NCBI RefSeq assembly: GCF_034521915.1 | Contig: NZ_JAXHLU010000014.1 | Location: forward strand, 124,001 to 188,000 | Reading direction: 5' to 3' | From: Fodinibius sp034521915 | GTDB lineage: Bacteria > Bacteroidota > Rhodothermia > Balneolales > Balneolaceae | DNA: 64,000 nt | In this document: positions 8,811 through 18,394 of the stretch, piece by piece | Numbering within the stretch: the stretch's first letter is position 1 | How the letters are laid out: each line of letters starts with the position of its first letter | Translations under genes and position numbers: made by a program | Notes under the pieces: model-generated | Database searches by the model: none | What the model was told of the DNA's origin: nothing | The model's input: only the letters and a program-made list of their open reading frames with translations

Positions 8811-9767
8811 ATGACTAATAAGCGGATCATATCGGCCATTTTAGGGATATTGGTTGTAGCTTTTGTAACCAATGCAAGAGTACTACAGGCTCAGGTAACC
8901 CAATTTTCTGATCTTAATTATCCGTATTCCGTCCAGTACCAACAGTTAGAGGAAGGGCAAAAGGTAGCTTATGTTGATATAGGCGAAGGGGAGGCTATTA
9001 TTCTTATTCACGGACTGGGAAGCTACATTCCTGCTTGGAAACGGACGATTCCGGCGCTGACTGAAAAATATCGTGTTATCGCATTGGACTTGCCCGGTTT
9101 TGGCAAATCAACCAAAGATGTTGATGCATATTCTATTTCGTTTTTTGCTAAAACTGTAGCTGATCTACAGGATTCATTAGGGATTGAAAAAGCAACTTGG
9201 GCCGGTCATTCCATGGGCAGTCAAATTGCGTTGCGGGCAGCGCTGGATTATCCGGATAAAATTAGCAAACTCGTATTATTGGCTCCAGCCGGATTTGAAA
9301 CGTTTACGGAGCAGGAAGGGGCGATGATGCGAAATTTTGTAACACCCCGATCTATTAAGGCTACTCCAGATTCACTTATTCGTCAGACGTTTAGAGCTAC
9401 GTTTTTCGATTTCCCAAAGGAGGCACAGTTTATGATAGAAGATCGGGTGGCTATTCGATCAGCAGAAAATTTTGACGGTTATGCGCGCGCCTATGCCGAA
9501 TCGGTGCAGGCAATGTTAGACGGACCTGTATTTGAGGAGTTGTCAGATATTGATAAGCAGGCACTTATTATCTTTGGCAAGCAGGATATGTTGATTCCTA
9601 ACCGACAGTTCCACGGCAATTTAAGTACAGAAAAAGTGGCGGAGTCGGGACATAAGCAATTGCCAAATAGCCAGCTAAAGATGATCGATAAGGCAGGACA
9701 CTTTGTACACTTTGAGCAGCCAGAAATTGTAAATACGGAGATTCTAAATTTTTTAAACAGTAAATAG
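8811..9767 (+). CDS. Exported alpha/beta-fold hydrolase
   Basis: A 318-residue alpha/beta hydrolase with an N-terminal signal peptide (IISAILGILVVAFVTNARVLQAQ, cleavage probably after LQAQ), so it acts in the periplasm or outside the cell. The fold and triad are visible. LIHGLGSYIPAW is the oxyanion region. WAGHSMGSQIAL holds the nucleophile Ser (~residue 137), IFGKQDMLIPN the acid, and KAGHFVHFEQPE the His. It is probably an ester or lactone hydrolase. Its stop is 3 bases before the SDR gene, indicating one transcript. In context it may release a carboxylate that the symporter and ligase of the same cluster then take up and activate (inference). Confidence 0.88.
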   Translation: MTNKRIISAILGILVVAFVTNARVLQAQVTQFSDLNYPYSVQYQQLEEGQKVAYVDIGEGEAIILIHGLGSYIPAWKRTIPALTEKYRVIALDLPGFGKSTKDVDAYSISFFAKTVADLQDSLGIEKATWAGHSMGSQIALRAALDYPDKISKLVLLAPAGFETFTEQEGAMMRNFVTPRSIKATPDSLIRQTFRATFFDFPKEAQFMIEDRVAIRSAENFDGYARAYAESVQAMLDGPVFEELSDIDKQALIIFGKQDMLIPNRQFHGNLSTEKVAESGHKQLPNSQLKMIDKAGHFVHFEQPEIVNTEILNFLNSK

Positions 9768-9770
9768 ACT

Positions 9771-10514
9771 ATGGCAGATTTTACAGGTAAAGTTGTATTG
9801 ATTACGGGCGGTGCCGGTGGCATTGGTCGTGAAACAGCCCGGCAATTTTTAGATAACGGTGCCCAGGTTGAGCTGTGGGATATGGATAAAGAAACCGGCG
9901 AAAAGCTGGTGAATGAATGGACTGATGAGGGTCACCAAGTTCACTTTGAAGAAGTTGATGTCACTGATTTTGATGCAGTAAAACAAGCAATGAATGATCT
10001 TAAGGAACGGTGGGGACAGTTAGATATACTGATCAATAATGCCGGAATAACCCGCGATGCTACGCTCAAGAAAATGAGTCCCGAAGAATGGCAGCAGGTT
10101 GTTGATGTTAATTTGAATGGAGTGTTTTACTGTGGTAAGGCGGCAGCTGAGCTGATGCGGGAACAAGAATCGGGTGTTATCCTCAATGCCAGTTCGGTTG
10201 TCGGGGTGTACGGTAATTTTGGACAAAGTAATTACGTGGCAACCAAATCGGGGGTTATTGGTCTTACGAAAACATGGGCTCGTGAATTGGGACGAAAAGG
10301 AATCCGTGTAAATGCAGTGGCACCCGGATTTATTGAAACCCCGATGGTAAATACCGTGCCAGACAAAGTGTTGGAAAAATTAAAAGGGCAGACGCCCCTG
10401 GGACGCCTTGGTAAACCGGAAGACATTGCCTCGGCGTATGTTTTTCTGGCCTCTGAGCAGGCAGCGTTTATCACTGGAACGGTACTTCAAGTGGATGGGG
10501 GGCTCGTATTTTAA
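9771..10514 (+). CDS. SDR family oxidoreductase (FabG/PhaB-like, probably NAD-dependent)
   Basis: A 247-residue classical short-chain dehydrogenase. It has the cofactor motif TGGAGGIG, the NNAG motif (ILINNAGITRDA), the catalytic serine in NASSVVGVYGN, and YVATK as the Tyr-x-x-x-Lys pair. PGFIETPMVNTVPDKV and the C-terminal TGTVLQVDGGLVF complete the fold. The second strand ends in ELWDMD. An acidic residue at that place usually favours NAD(H) over NADP(H), which suits oxidation of a 3-hydroxyacyl substrate rather than fatty-acid synthesis. The stop overlaps the next start (TAATG, 1 base), so translation is coupled to the KAS III-like gene. The exact substrate is unknown. Confidence 0.88.
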   Translation: MADFTGKVVLITGGAGGIGRETARQFLDNGAQVELWDMDKETGEKLVNEWTDEGHQVHFEEVDVTDFDAVKQAMNDLKERWGQLDILINNAGITRDATLKKMSPEEWQQVVDVNLNGVFYCGKAAAELMREQESGVILNASSVVGVYGNFGQSNYVATKSGVIGLTKTWARELGRKGIRVNAVAPGFIETPMVNTVPDKVLEKLKGQTPLGRLGKPEDIASAYVFLASEQAAFITGTVLQVDGGLVF

Positions 10515-11503
10515 TGGCACATTCTAAGATTATTGCAAGCGGTTCGTATGCGCCCGAGCGCGTCATTAAAAATGAATGGTTTAATGAGCAACTGGGGGAA
10601 GATGTGGATACCTGGCTGCGCGAAAATCTTACTATCGAAGAACGTCGATGGATGGAGGAAGATCAATCAACTAGCGACTTGTGTGTAGAAGCGGGAAAAG
10701 CTGCTTTGGAGATGGCAGGATTGGCCGAAGAAGATATTGACTTGCTTATCATTGCCACCGATACCCCCGATTTTATTTCGCCTTCAACAGCATCGGTAGT
10801 CCAGCAAAAGCTGGGATTAACCAATGCCACTTCAATGGATACTAATACCGCCTGTGCGGGATTTCCCACGGCGCTTACTTTGGCCAATAGCATGATGGTG
10901 ACCGATACGGTGTACAAAAAAGTGATGGTGATGGGCGCCTATGGGATGAGTCGCTTTTTAGATCTAAATGATAAAAAAACGGTTACGCTCTTTGCCGACG
11001 GAGCCGGAGCAGTAATTTTAGAACCTGCTGAAAATAAAGATGAGGGATTTTTGGCTTCCGATTTACGAACCATGCCAGAATATTACAAACACATGGGCAT
11101 TTATGGTGGTGGGGCAGCAAGGCCAGCGGCGCGAACGGATGATAAAGATGCAATGCAATGTCTTCGTTTTGTTGAAAAGTTTCCCAAAGAAATCAATCCC
11201 CAGGTATGGACGGATATGATTCGAACGGTAGCGGAAAAAGGAGAATTTAGTACTGATGATATTGCTGGTGCTTATATGACACAGATTAACATCAATCAGA
11301 TTTGGGAGACGATGGATAATCTCTCGTTGCAGCGCGATACGGCGCCGACTATTATGGATAAATACGGCTATACCGGATCGGCTGCTATTCCTATGGTATT
11401 TGATAAAGCTCTGCGCGAAGGTTCAGTTGAAGAAGGAGATATTTTGGTTTTTGTGGGCTCCGGAGGCGGGCTTCATTTTGGGGCTTGCGCATACCGATGG
11501 TAA
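10514..11503 (+). CDS. 3-oxoacyl-ACP synthase III-like protein with altered catalytic triad
   Basis: A 329-residue thiolase-fold protein of the FabH/KAS III family. The nucleophile Cys114 sits in TNTACAGFPTAL, and the C-terminal GSGGGLHFGACAYRW is typical. The other two active-site positions are changed. Where FabH has HQAN this protein has TQIN (Thr256 for His), and where FabH has YGNTS it has YGYTG (Tyr286 for Asn). Without that His-Asn pair, the decarboxylating Claisen condensation of FabH is unlikely. Acyl transfer, non-decarboxylating condensation or its reverse, or a role needing a partner protein remain possible. It is translationally coupled to the SDR and sits in a transport-activation cluster, not among fatty-acid synthesis genes. 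Confidence 0.82.
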   Translation: MAHSKIIASGSYAPERVIKNEWFNEQLGEDVDTWLRENLTIEERRWMEEDQSTSDLCVEAGKAALEMAGLAEEDIDLLIIATDTPDFISPSTASVVQQKLGLTNATSMDTNTACAGFPTALTLANSMMVTDTVYKKVMVMGAYGMSRFLDLNDKKTVTLFADGAGAVILEPAENKDEGFLASDLRTMPEYYKHMGIYGGGAARPAARTDDKDAMQCLRFVEKFPKEINPQVWTDMIRTVAEKGEFSTDDIAGAYMTQININQIWETMDNLSLQRDTAPTIMDKYGYTGSAAIPMVFDKALREGSVEEGDILVFVGSGGGLHFGACAYRW

Positions 11504-11536
11504 TAGGAATTTAAGTATGGTGAAATTTAATTTTTC

Positions 11537-11650
11537 TGTCATTTCGAGCGTAATCCCGAGTATTCGGGATGGAGTCGAGAAATCTCAATGAATGTCAAAA
11601 AGATTTCTCCATTATGAGCAGAAAAACTCTGCTCTCCAGTCGAAATGACA
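11537..11650. repeat. Nested inverted-repeat intergenic element
   Basis: TGTCATTTCG at 11537-11546 is exactly complementary to CGAAATGACA at 11641-11650. Inside lie GAGAAATCT / AGATTTCTC arms and two short hairpins (CCCGA-TCGGG and GAGCAG-CTGCTC). It occupies most of the 171-base gap within the island operon. Sequences of this style are dispersed in many FCB genomes. It could be mobile or act as an mRNA structure. Confidence 0.6.
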
Positions 11651-11674
11651 ATTAAGTTGTAAAGTTAACTGATT

Positions 11675-13225
11675 ATGGAAATAGCTTCATCTGAAATGGT
11701 AACAGGTGGTTGGATTCTGATACTCTGCTATTCGGCGGTTATCCTATATTTTGTGATTCGGGGCGCCGGCCAGACCAAGGAGATGGATGATTACGCCCTT
11801 GGCAGCGTATTGTTTTCTCCCACTGCTGTTGGACTTTCATTAGCAGCCTCAATCACCAGTGCCGCTACCTTTATTATTAATCCGGGTTTTATAGCGCTTT
11901 ACGGTTTTAGCGGCGTTATTGCAATGGGACTGGCACTTCCACTGGCAACGCTGGGCTCGCTTATCCTGTTTACCAAGGGATTTCGGAATTTCGGTACCAA
12001 TGTCAAAGCCTTGAGCATGGCCGATTGGATCCGAAAAATGTATGATAGTCGGCGTTTTGGTATTCTGTTCGGATTCCTTTCGCTGCTGCTGATTACTTTT
12101 ATCGTGCTTATTTGTGTGGGACTCACTAAAGTATTGGCAAGCACCCTTAACATCAGAGAATTTTACGTTTTGTTGGGGATTGTCATTTTTATTTTTGGAT
12201 ACATGATGTATGGCGGCGCAAATTCAATGGTTTATACTAATACGATTCAGGCCATACTTATGGTGATTGTGGCAATTATGTTGCTGGGATCGGGATACGA
12301 TCATTTTAGCAATGGTGTAACCGGTTTCATCAACAAGTTAAATGCGATTGATCCCAAACTTACCCAGCTTACCAACGATAGCAGCTTTCTGTTTCGGGAT
12401 TACTTTGAGATTTTTGTGGCGCCATTTATTGTGGGTATTGCCATCGTTTGTCAGCCGCATATTTTAACAAAATCGCTTCTCCTAGATCGCGAAGAGGACG
12501 TAAATCGCTATTTGGTAGTGGGCATTACGACCCAATTCCTGTTTTTTCTGGTCGTTATTGCCGGGCTTTATGCACGAATTAGTTTCCCCGACCTAACGGT
12601 AGGTGGCGAAGACCTTGCCATGGATGGGATTGTATCAGCTTATGTAGTAAAAGAATTTACGGTAGCTATTGCACTTATCATTGTGTTGGGATTGATTTCG
12701 GCCGGTATATCCACGCTCGAAAGTTTGATACAATCGCTTTCTACTTCTATTACTAATGATATTATTGAACCGCTGGCCGGCAAAGGGATTTTTGGAAAGG
12801 ATATTTTTGGTTTGCCTGCGAAACTGGTTTACAATCGCTTTGTAATTGTAGCCATGGGAGTGATAACAGTGATCCTGTCATGGCAACAGCTTGTAAATCC
12901 AAAATTAAGTGTAGGCATTTTTGCCCAAAACGGAGTGTATGCCTACTTCTCAGCAGCATTTGTACCTATTTTGATGGGTATGTTTTTTAAGAATGTCCCC
13001 AAAGAAGCGCCTATTTGGGCTTCTCTTGTAGCTGTTACCGTTCATTTTACAGTGTACTACGGACAGATTCGCGTACCGTTTTCTGAGGCTGATGGTGAAA
13101 ATCCGGCGGTAGCGGCGGCTTTGGCAATTACAAGTGCGGTAGTGGTTGGATTTACCATTTATGCGATAAAAAACAGAGGTATTAAACTTCGAAGTGACAA
13201 AGAGAAAGCAACAACTTCGGTGTAG
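11675..13225 (+). CDS. Sodium:solute symporter (SSS) family transporter
   Basis: A 516-residue inner-membrane protein with about 13 hydrophobic helices and the SSS fold. The early segment AVGLSLAASITSAATFIINPGF corresponds to the Na+/substrate-binding TM1 region. GLISAGISTLESLIQSLSTSITND is the typical late-helix region with Ser/Thr Na+ ligands. This family imports small carboxylates, sugars, amino acids or vitamins with Na+. It sits between the KAS III-like gene and the acyl-CoA ligase, which begins 3 bases after its stop. Import of the carboxylate activated by that ligase is the simplest reading (inference). The substrate cannot be read from sequence. Confidence 0.9.
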   Translation: MEIASSEMVTGGWILILCYSAVILYFVIRGAGQTKEMDDYALGSVLFSPTAVGLSLAASITSAATFIINPGFIALYGFSGVIAMGLALPLATLGSLILFTKGFRNFGTNVKALSMADWIRKMYDSRRFGILFGFLSLLLITFIVLICVGLTKVLASTLNIREFYVLLGIVIFIFGYMMYGGANSMVYTNTIQAILMVIVAIMLLGSGYDHFSNGVTGFINKLNAIDPKLTQLTNDSSFLFRDYFEIFVAPFIVGIAIVCQPHILTKSLLLDREEDVNRYLVVGITTQFLFFLVVIAGLYARISFPDLTVGGEDLAMDGIVSAYVVKEFTVAIALIIVLGLISAGISTLESLIQSLSTSITNDIIEPLAGKGIFGKDIFGLPAKLVYNRFVIVAMGVITVILSWQQLVNPKLSVGIFAQNGVYAYFSAAFVPILMGMFFKNVPKEAPIWASLVAVTVHFTVYYGQIRVPFSEADGENPAVAAALAITSAVVVGFTIYAIKNRGIKLRSDKEKATTSV

Positions 13226-13228
13226 ATT

Positions 13229-14719
13229 ATGAATTACAATAACTGGCTAAAAAAACGAGAACGATATGCTCCGCAGAAAGAGGCGGTGATTGATACCAAA
13301 ACAGGAGAGCGCTATACGTATCGGGAGCTTAATCAAAAAGCAAATCGTCTGGCCGGTTACTTGCAGCAGGAATGTGGATTGAAGGCTGGAGACCGACTGG
13401 CGGTTGTATCAAAAAATAATGTAGAATATGTAATCTTGTTTTTTGCCTGTGCCAAGGTTGGAATCATAATGGTACCGTTGAATTATCGATTGCCACAAGC
13501 AGGGCTCAATGAATTGCTGGAGGACGCTGATCCTCATTTAATAGTCTATTCTGAAGAATTTTCTTTTGTTGGAGAAGGTGCTGTAAATGTGCTTTCGATT
13601 AATTCGATTACAAAGGCTTTGGATCGCTCACAGCCGGATCCTGAAATATATGAGGCAGATGCCGAAGATATTGCGATGATTCTGTATACTTCGGGCACTA
13701 CGGGGAAATCGAAGGGAGCAATGATTTCATGGCGGCAGATTCACTGGAATTCCATTAATACTGAAATCAGCCTTGAGCTTACCGGACAGGATTGTGCTTT
13801 TGTTAATACCCCTTTTTATCACACCGGTGGATGGCACGTACTGTTGACTCCGCTTATCCATCACGGCGGTAAGCTGGTATTGCAGCCAGAATTTGATGCC
13901 CACGAATGCAATGAGCTCATTGAAAAGGAGGGGATCACTATTTTATTTGGGATTCCCACCATGCTGCGGATGATGATGGAGGAAGACAATTTTGATAAGG
14001 CGGATGTAAGCAGTGTACGCTTCGCTATTTGTGGCGGAGAGTCATGTCCCATTCCGATTATTAATCGTTACAAACAGAAAGGCATTCCCATCCGACAGGG
14101 ATATGGATTGACGGAAGCAGGTCCAAATTGCTACTCATTGCCCGCCGAGGATGCCATTCGCAAAAAAGGATCGGTCGGCTTTCCCAACTTTCATATTGGC
14201 GTTAAAATTGTGGATGATGATAACGAGGAAGTCCCACAGGGCGACGTAGGCGAACTGCTGATGAAAGGTCCGCATGTGTTTTCCGGCTACTGGAAAAACC
14301 CTGAAGCTACCGAAGAAGCCCTTGATGATGGCTGGGTACATACCGGGGATCTGTTTCGGTGCGATGAGGACGGCTACTATTATATGGTGGGACGTAAGAA
14401 AGAGATGTACATCAGTGGTGGAGAAAATGTATATCCGGTGCAGGTTGAAAAAGTTATTTACGAGCATGATGCGGTTGCGCAAGTGGCAGTCATTGGTGTG
14501 CCCGATGAGCAGTGGGGCGAAACCGGATGCGCTTTTGTGGTTCTCAAGAATGGTGCTTCTTTAACGAAGGATGAGCTGAAAAGCTATTGCCGGGAGTATT
14601 TGGCCGGTTATCAGATGCCAAAGCATATCTTTTTTAGGGATTCACTGCCGATTGGAGATTCAAATAAAATCCAGAAGCGTGATCTGGAAGAAGAATTTAA
14701 GGAACTATCACATGAATAA
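13229..14719 (+). CDS. Class I adenylate-forming enzyme, acyl-CoA ligase
   Basis: A 496-residue AMP-binding (ANL) enzyme that activates a carboxylic acid as acyl-AMP and transfers it to CoA. Motifs in order are the P-loop LYTSGTTGKSKGAM (~residues 153-166), then FYHTGGWH, RQGYGLTEAGPN, GWVHTGDLFRCDEDGYYYMVGRKKEM, and GGENVYP at the C-terminal domain. The catalytic lysine is in GDSNKIQKRDL near the end. It matches long-chain or medium-chain fatty-acid and aromatic acid CoA ligases; which acid is unknown. It starts 3 bases after the symporter, and its stop lies inside the start of the next hydrolase gene (ATGAATAA). Confidence 0.92.
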   Translation: MNYNNWLKKRERYAPQKEAVIDTKTGERYTYRELNQKANRLAGYLQQECGLKAGDRLAVVSKNNVEYVILFFACAKVGIIMVPLNYRLPQAGLNELLEDADPHLIVYSEEFSFVGEGAVNVLSINSITKALDRSQPDPEIYEADAEDIAMILYTSGTTGKSKGAMISWRQIHWNSINTEISLELTGQDCAFVNTPFYHTGGWHVLLTPLIHHGGKLVLQPEFDAHECNELIEKEGITILFGIPTMLRMMMEEDNFDKADVSSVRFAICGGESCPIPIINRYKQKGIPIRQGYGLTEAGPNCYSLPAEDAIRKKGSVGFPNFHIGVKIVDDDNEEVPQGDVGELLMKGPHVFSGYWKNPEATEEALDDGWVHTGDLFRCDEDGYYYMVGRKKEMYISGGENVYPVQVEKVIYEHDAVAQVAVIGVPDEQWGETGCAFVVLKNGASLTKDELKSYCREYLAGYQMPKHIFFRDSLPIGDSNKIQKRDLEEEFKELSHE

Positions 14720-15806
14720 GATTAACCATCTTCCCGGAATATCGTCGCAGTTTGTGGAGACCGACCGGTTGCGTATGCATCTTCTTACGGCAGGTAGTAA
14801 GGAGCATACCCCGATGTTATTCTTACATGGTAATACATGCACTTCCACGATTTGGGAGGAGTTTATGCTACAATTTTCGGATGAATTCTATTGTGTTGCA
14901 CCCGATTTGCGTGGATTTGGCGACACCGAAAAAAAGGTTATCGATGCAACCCGAGGTATCGAGGATTGGCTGGATGATATCACTGCACTTATAAAAAAAT
15001 TAGATATTCCTTCTTTTCATCTTGTGGGTCATTCGTTAGGCGGATTTGTCTGCTGGGGACTCATTGCACGTCATGCGGCAGATATTTTAACGGTAACGCT
15101 TATTTCTCCGGGTCCACCGATGGGATTTGGGGGCATTCACGGTGAGCAGGGCAAGGCCAATAATCCCGATTACTCAGGATCAGGTGGAGGTATTGTTGTT
15201 TCGGCATTTTCTGATAGACTTATTGCAGGCGACCGTTCGAACGAACATCCATTATATTCGCCCAGAAATATGATGAATCGACTTTTTTGGAAACAGGGAT
15301 TTGAAGCAGATCGTGAAGAGGATATTCTTACGGCGATGCTGCAGATTCATACCGGGGATAAATATTATCCTGGCGATTATGAAGAATCAAAATACTGGCC
15401 GGGCGTTGCTCCGGGCCGGTATGGGCCGGTGAATGCTCTTTCCCCGAAGTACAACCAATCGCTGCTGCATGAATTTGCAAATGCCGAACCCAAGCCGCCA
15501 CTGCTGTGGATACATGGCAAGGACGACAATATTATTTCGGATGAGTCTTTTTCGGATCCGGGATACCAGGGTAAAATGAAATTGCGCGAAGGCTGGCCGG
15601 GTGAAGAGAAATTCCCTCCACAGCCGATGGAATCACAGATTAAGTATAGCCTTGCTGAATATCAGTCGATGGGAGGAAAGGTTTATCGTGAGAAAATAAG
15701 TGACTGCGGGCATACGCCCTTTATTGAAAAGCCCGCCTTAACAAAACGAGCACTATTGAAACATATCCAGCAAAAACGGAAGGCAAATAAAAAATTTCAG
15801 CAGTAG
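14712..15806 (+). CDS. Cytosolic alpha/beta-fold hydrolase
   Basis: About 364 residues from the ATG at 14712, chosen because it overlaps the ligase stop by eight bases as a coupled start; an upstream start at 14652 would add residues read out of the ligase gene. There is no signal peptide. The hydrolase fold shows LFLHGNTCTSTIWEEF, the nucleophile elbow VGHSLGGFVCW, the acid in IHGKDDNIIS, and the histidine in DCGHTPFIEKP. A long insert (residues ~150-260, with PGPPMGFGGIHGEQGK) forms the lid. A cytosolic esterase, or a C-C or thioester hydrolase acting on the activated substrate, is plausible (inference). It is the second hydrolase of the island; the first is exported. Confidence 0.87.
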   Translation: MNKINHLPGISSQFVETDRLRMHLLTAGSKEHTPMLFLHGNTCTSTIWEEFMLQFSDEFYCVAPDLRGFGDTEKKVIDATRGIEDWLDDITALIKKLDIPSFHLVGHSLGGFVCWGLIARHAADILTVTLISPGPPMGFGGIHGEQGKANNPDYSGSGGGIVVSAFSDRLIAGDRSNEHPLYSPRNMMNRLFWKQGFEADREEDILTAMLQIHTGDKYYPGDYEESKYWPGVAPGRYGPVNALSPKYNQSLLHEFANAEPKPPLLWIHGKDDNIISDESFSDPGYQGKMKLREGWPGEEKFPPQPMESQIKYSLAEYQSMGGKVYREKISDCGHTPFIEKPALTKRALLKHIQQKRKANKKFQQ

Positions 15807-15899
15807 TATTTGAAAGTTTTAAAAACTTTGATAACCATAGAAATAAAATAGATGGATGTTTAACCTTAATAATAAATCCCAACAAACAGGGGAATACTT

Positions 15900-18374
15900 A
15901 TGAAAATACAAACAATAACAGCAGTATTTTGCTTTCTGTTGTTCTCAGGGATGGGAGCGGCAGCACAAAATACAGGTACGATAGAAGGTACGGTAACAGA
16001 CCAAGAATCGGGTGAGGTGATGCCGGGTGTAAATGTTGCTCTGATTGGTACCACAAAAGGAGCAGCAACGAATGAGGCCGGTGTCTATGAAATAACAGAT
16101 ATTGAGCCGGGTACATATACCGTAAAAGCAACGTACTTAGGTTATGCCACATTCGAGAGCGATGATCTAACGATTGAAGCTGGCCAAACCATTACGCTTA
16201 ATATAGGTTTGGAGCAGACGGTTTGGCGCGGTAACGAGGTAGTGGTTTCCGGATCGCGTAGGCCGGAGAAACTGCTTGAGTCGCCAACAACCATTGAGCG
16301 TGTTTCGCTGGAGGATATTGAAACCTCGGGGGGATCGACGTTTATGTCTACGCTTTCGAATTTAAAAGGGGTTAATTATACCAATGCCGGCATTAATACG
16401 CAGCTGATTTCGGCGCGTGGATTTAACAGCAGCTTTAATACACGCATGCTGTTTTTAATTGATGGTCGATTAGCAACACTCGGTGGTACAGGATTGCCGC
16501 AAGGTAACTTTTTGCCATCAAGTAAGATTGATCTAAAAAGCATAGAGGTTGTGTTAGGGCCTGCTGCTGCACTGTATGGTCCAAATTCAGGGTCGGGTGT
16601 AGTTAACGTTACGACCAAAGATCCCTGGGACCAGTCCGGTGTAACTGTCGAGGCACGTGCGGGTAATCAGTCGCTTCGTGATATCAATTATCGAATAGCA
16701 GGTACGGTAAACGAGAATTTTGGTTACAAAGTTACCGGGCAGTATATGAAGGCTGTTGATTTCAAGCCTCAGCGCGAAGATAGTCTGCATTTTTATCAAG
16801 CGGCAGGAACAAAACCAACCCCGGCAAATACGGTATTTGAAACCGATGTGGTTGAAGATTACGACGTGGGGGCCACTAAGATTAATGGATCGCTTTATTA
16901 CAAATTGGGTGATTGGAAAATGAGCGGTACCTACGGGTGGTCATCGACCGATCAATTTTCATTAACGGGTAATGGACGTAATCGTATTGAAGATTGGCAG
17001 GTTGATTATCAGACATTCCAAGTGAGCCATACCAATTGGTTTGCACAGGTTACACGAACCGGGAATAAAGCGGGTAGTTATCAGCTAAACCAGGTAGTAC
17101 CTGCTGTGCAGGCGATGGTTAATAGTGGTATGTCCCTGGACCAGATTGATATTGAAAGTATCCGTGAAAGTGTTGCCTTTATTGATGATACAGAAATTTA
17201 TGACTCTGAATTACAGTATAACAACCAGTTCGGCGATTTAAACTTAGTAGCGGGAGTGAATTACCGTAACTACTTGCCGGAGTCTCAGGGAACTTATCTG
17301 GAAGATGGGCAAGGGCAGGATATCAGTCGGGAGCTGTTTGGCGGATACGCCCAGCTCGATTACGATGTTGTGCCTGATAAATTGCAGTTGGTAGCAGCGG
17401 CACGAGTAGATGCCAATACAGATTACGATACGCAGTTTAGTCCCAAAGGATCGGTTGTTTATACGGCCGTACCGGGGCATAACATTCGTGCTACGTATAA
17501 CAGAGCATTTACAACGCCAACTATTCTGCAAAGTCATGCCTATATACCGGTTGATTTGAGTGCTGTTGCACCGGGATATGCATTGTTGATTAGCGGTAAT
17601 ACCGAAGGATATACTATTGAAGATCCTTCAGGCAGTGTTGTAAATACCATTGATCCCACTTCACCGGAAGAAGTTAACTCCATGGAATTAGGCTATAAAG
17701 GAGCTTTTGGAGAAAAACTTTTTATCGATGTGGTAGGATATTATTCTTGGTATAAGAATTTCATTGGTACTGATGTTGTTGCTGATGGTATAAATACGAT
17801 AGCATATCGCAATGGTGAACAAGTGATGGTAGATGGTAGTACTTTTACAGCTTTACAAACCTATATCAATTTTGGTGAGGCGGAAGTACAGGGTTTCGAT
17901 CTTGGATTAAATTATTATTTCAACGATCGATACAGCATGAATGCTAACCTGTCAACAATTAAGTTGGTTGATTTTACCAATGAGACCACTGATGCACAGC
18001 TGCCACTAAATACGCCCCCGTTAAAGATTAAGGGCGGATTTACGGCTAAAGATCTATTTGATAACGACACCTTCCGCGAGCCGTTTGTCAAAATTAATGG
18101 TCGCTGGCAAGACAGTTACCAATTCCTGTCAGGATATTGGAATACTAATGTATTGTTGGATGATGATGGAGATACAAGTGATAAGGAAGAGTTGCCCTCT
18201 AAATTTGAGCTCGACCTTTCACTGGGTTTTGATATCATGGATACTGGACTTGCACTGCAAGCTAGCGTAAATAATGTGTTTGATACCGAGAAAGTAGACC
18301 AGTTGGGAACTCCACCAATGGGACGTACATTCTGGGTATCTCTAAAATATAATTTTGATGGCTTACAGTTTTAA
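15900..18374 (+). CDS. TonB-dependent outer-membrane receptor
   Basis: An 824-residue outer-membrane transporter. The signal peptide (IQTITAVFCFLLFSGMGAAAQ) is followed by a carboxypeptidase-regulatory-like beta-sandwich domain (TIEGTVTDQESGEVMPGVNVALIGTTKGA, ~residues 27-110). Next come the plug (EVVVSGSRRPEKLLESPTTIERVS, LYGPNSGSGVVNVTTK) and a barrel ending in GRTFWVSLKYNFDGLQF with a terminal aromatic residue. The start has GGGG nine bases upstream. The gene closes the island operon 93 bases after the second hydrolase and is followed by an intrinsic terminator. It probably imports the compound processed by the cluster. The substrate is not identifiable; no SusD partner is present. Confidence 0.93.
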   Translation: MKIQTITAVFCFLLFSGMGAAAQNTGTIEGTVTDQESGEVMPGVNVALIGTTKGAATNEAGVYEITDIEPGTYTVKATYLGYATFESDDLTIEAGQTITLNIGLEQTVWRGNEVVVSGSRRPEKLLESPTTIERVSLEDIETSGGSTFMSTLSNLKGVNYTNAGINTQLISARGFNSSFNTRMLFLIDGRLATLGGTGLPQGNFLPSSKIDLKSIEVVLGPAAALYGPNSGSGVVNVTTKDPWDQSGVTVEARAGNQSLRDINYRIAGTVNENFGYKVTGQYMKAVDFKPQREDSLHFYQAAGTKPTPANTVFETDVVEDYDVGATKINGSLYYKLGDWKMSGTYGWSSTDQFSLTGNGRNRIEDWQVDYQTFQVSHTNWFAQVTRTGNKAGSYQLNQVVPAVQAMVNSGMSLDQIDIESIRESVAFIDDTEIYDSELQYNNQFGDLNLVAGVNYRNYLPESQGTYLEDGQGQDISRELFGGYAQLDYDVVPDKLQLVAAARVDANTDYDTQFSPKGSVVYTAVPGHNIRATYNRAFTTPTILQSHAYIPVDLSAVAPGYALLISGNTEGYTIEDPSGSVVNTIDPTSPEEVNSMELGYKGAFGEKLFIDVVGYYSWYKNFIGTDVVADGINTIAYRNGEQVMVDGSTFTALQTYINFGEAEVQGFDLGLNYYFNDRYSMNANLSTIKLVDFTNETTDAQLPLNTPPLKIKGGFTAKDLFDNDTFREPFVKINGRWQDSYQFLSGYWNTNVLLDDDGDTSDKEELPSKFELDLSLGFDIMDTGLALQASVNNVFDTEKVDQLGTPPMGRTFWVSLKYNFDGLQF

Positions 18375-18394
18375 CCATCAGTTAACCTTGATGA

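Noticed and set aside
10514..11503. Calling this gene fabH of fatty-acid synthesis
   Set aside because: Two of three catalytic residues are replaced and no acp, fabD or fabF genes are nearby.
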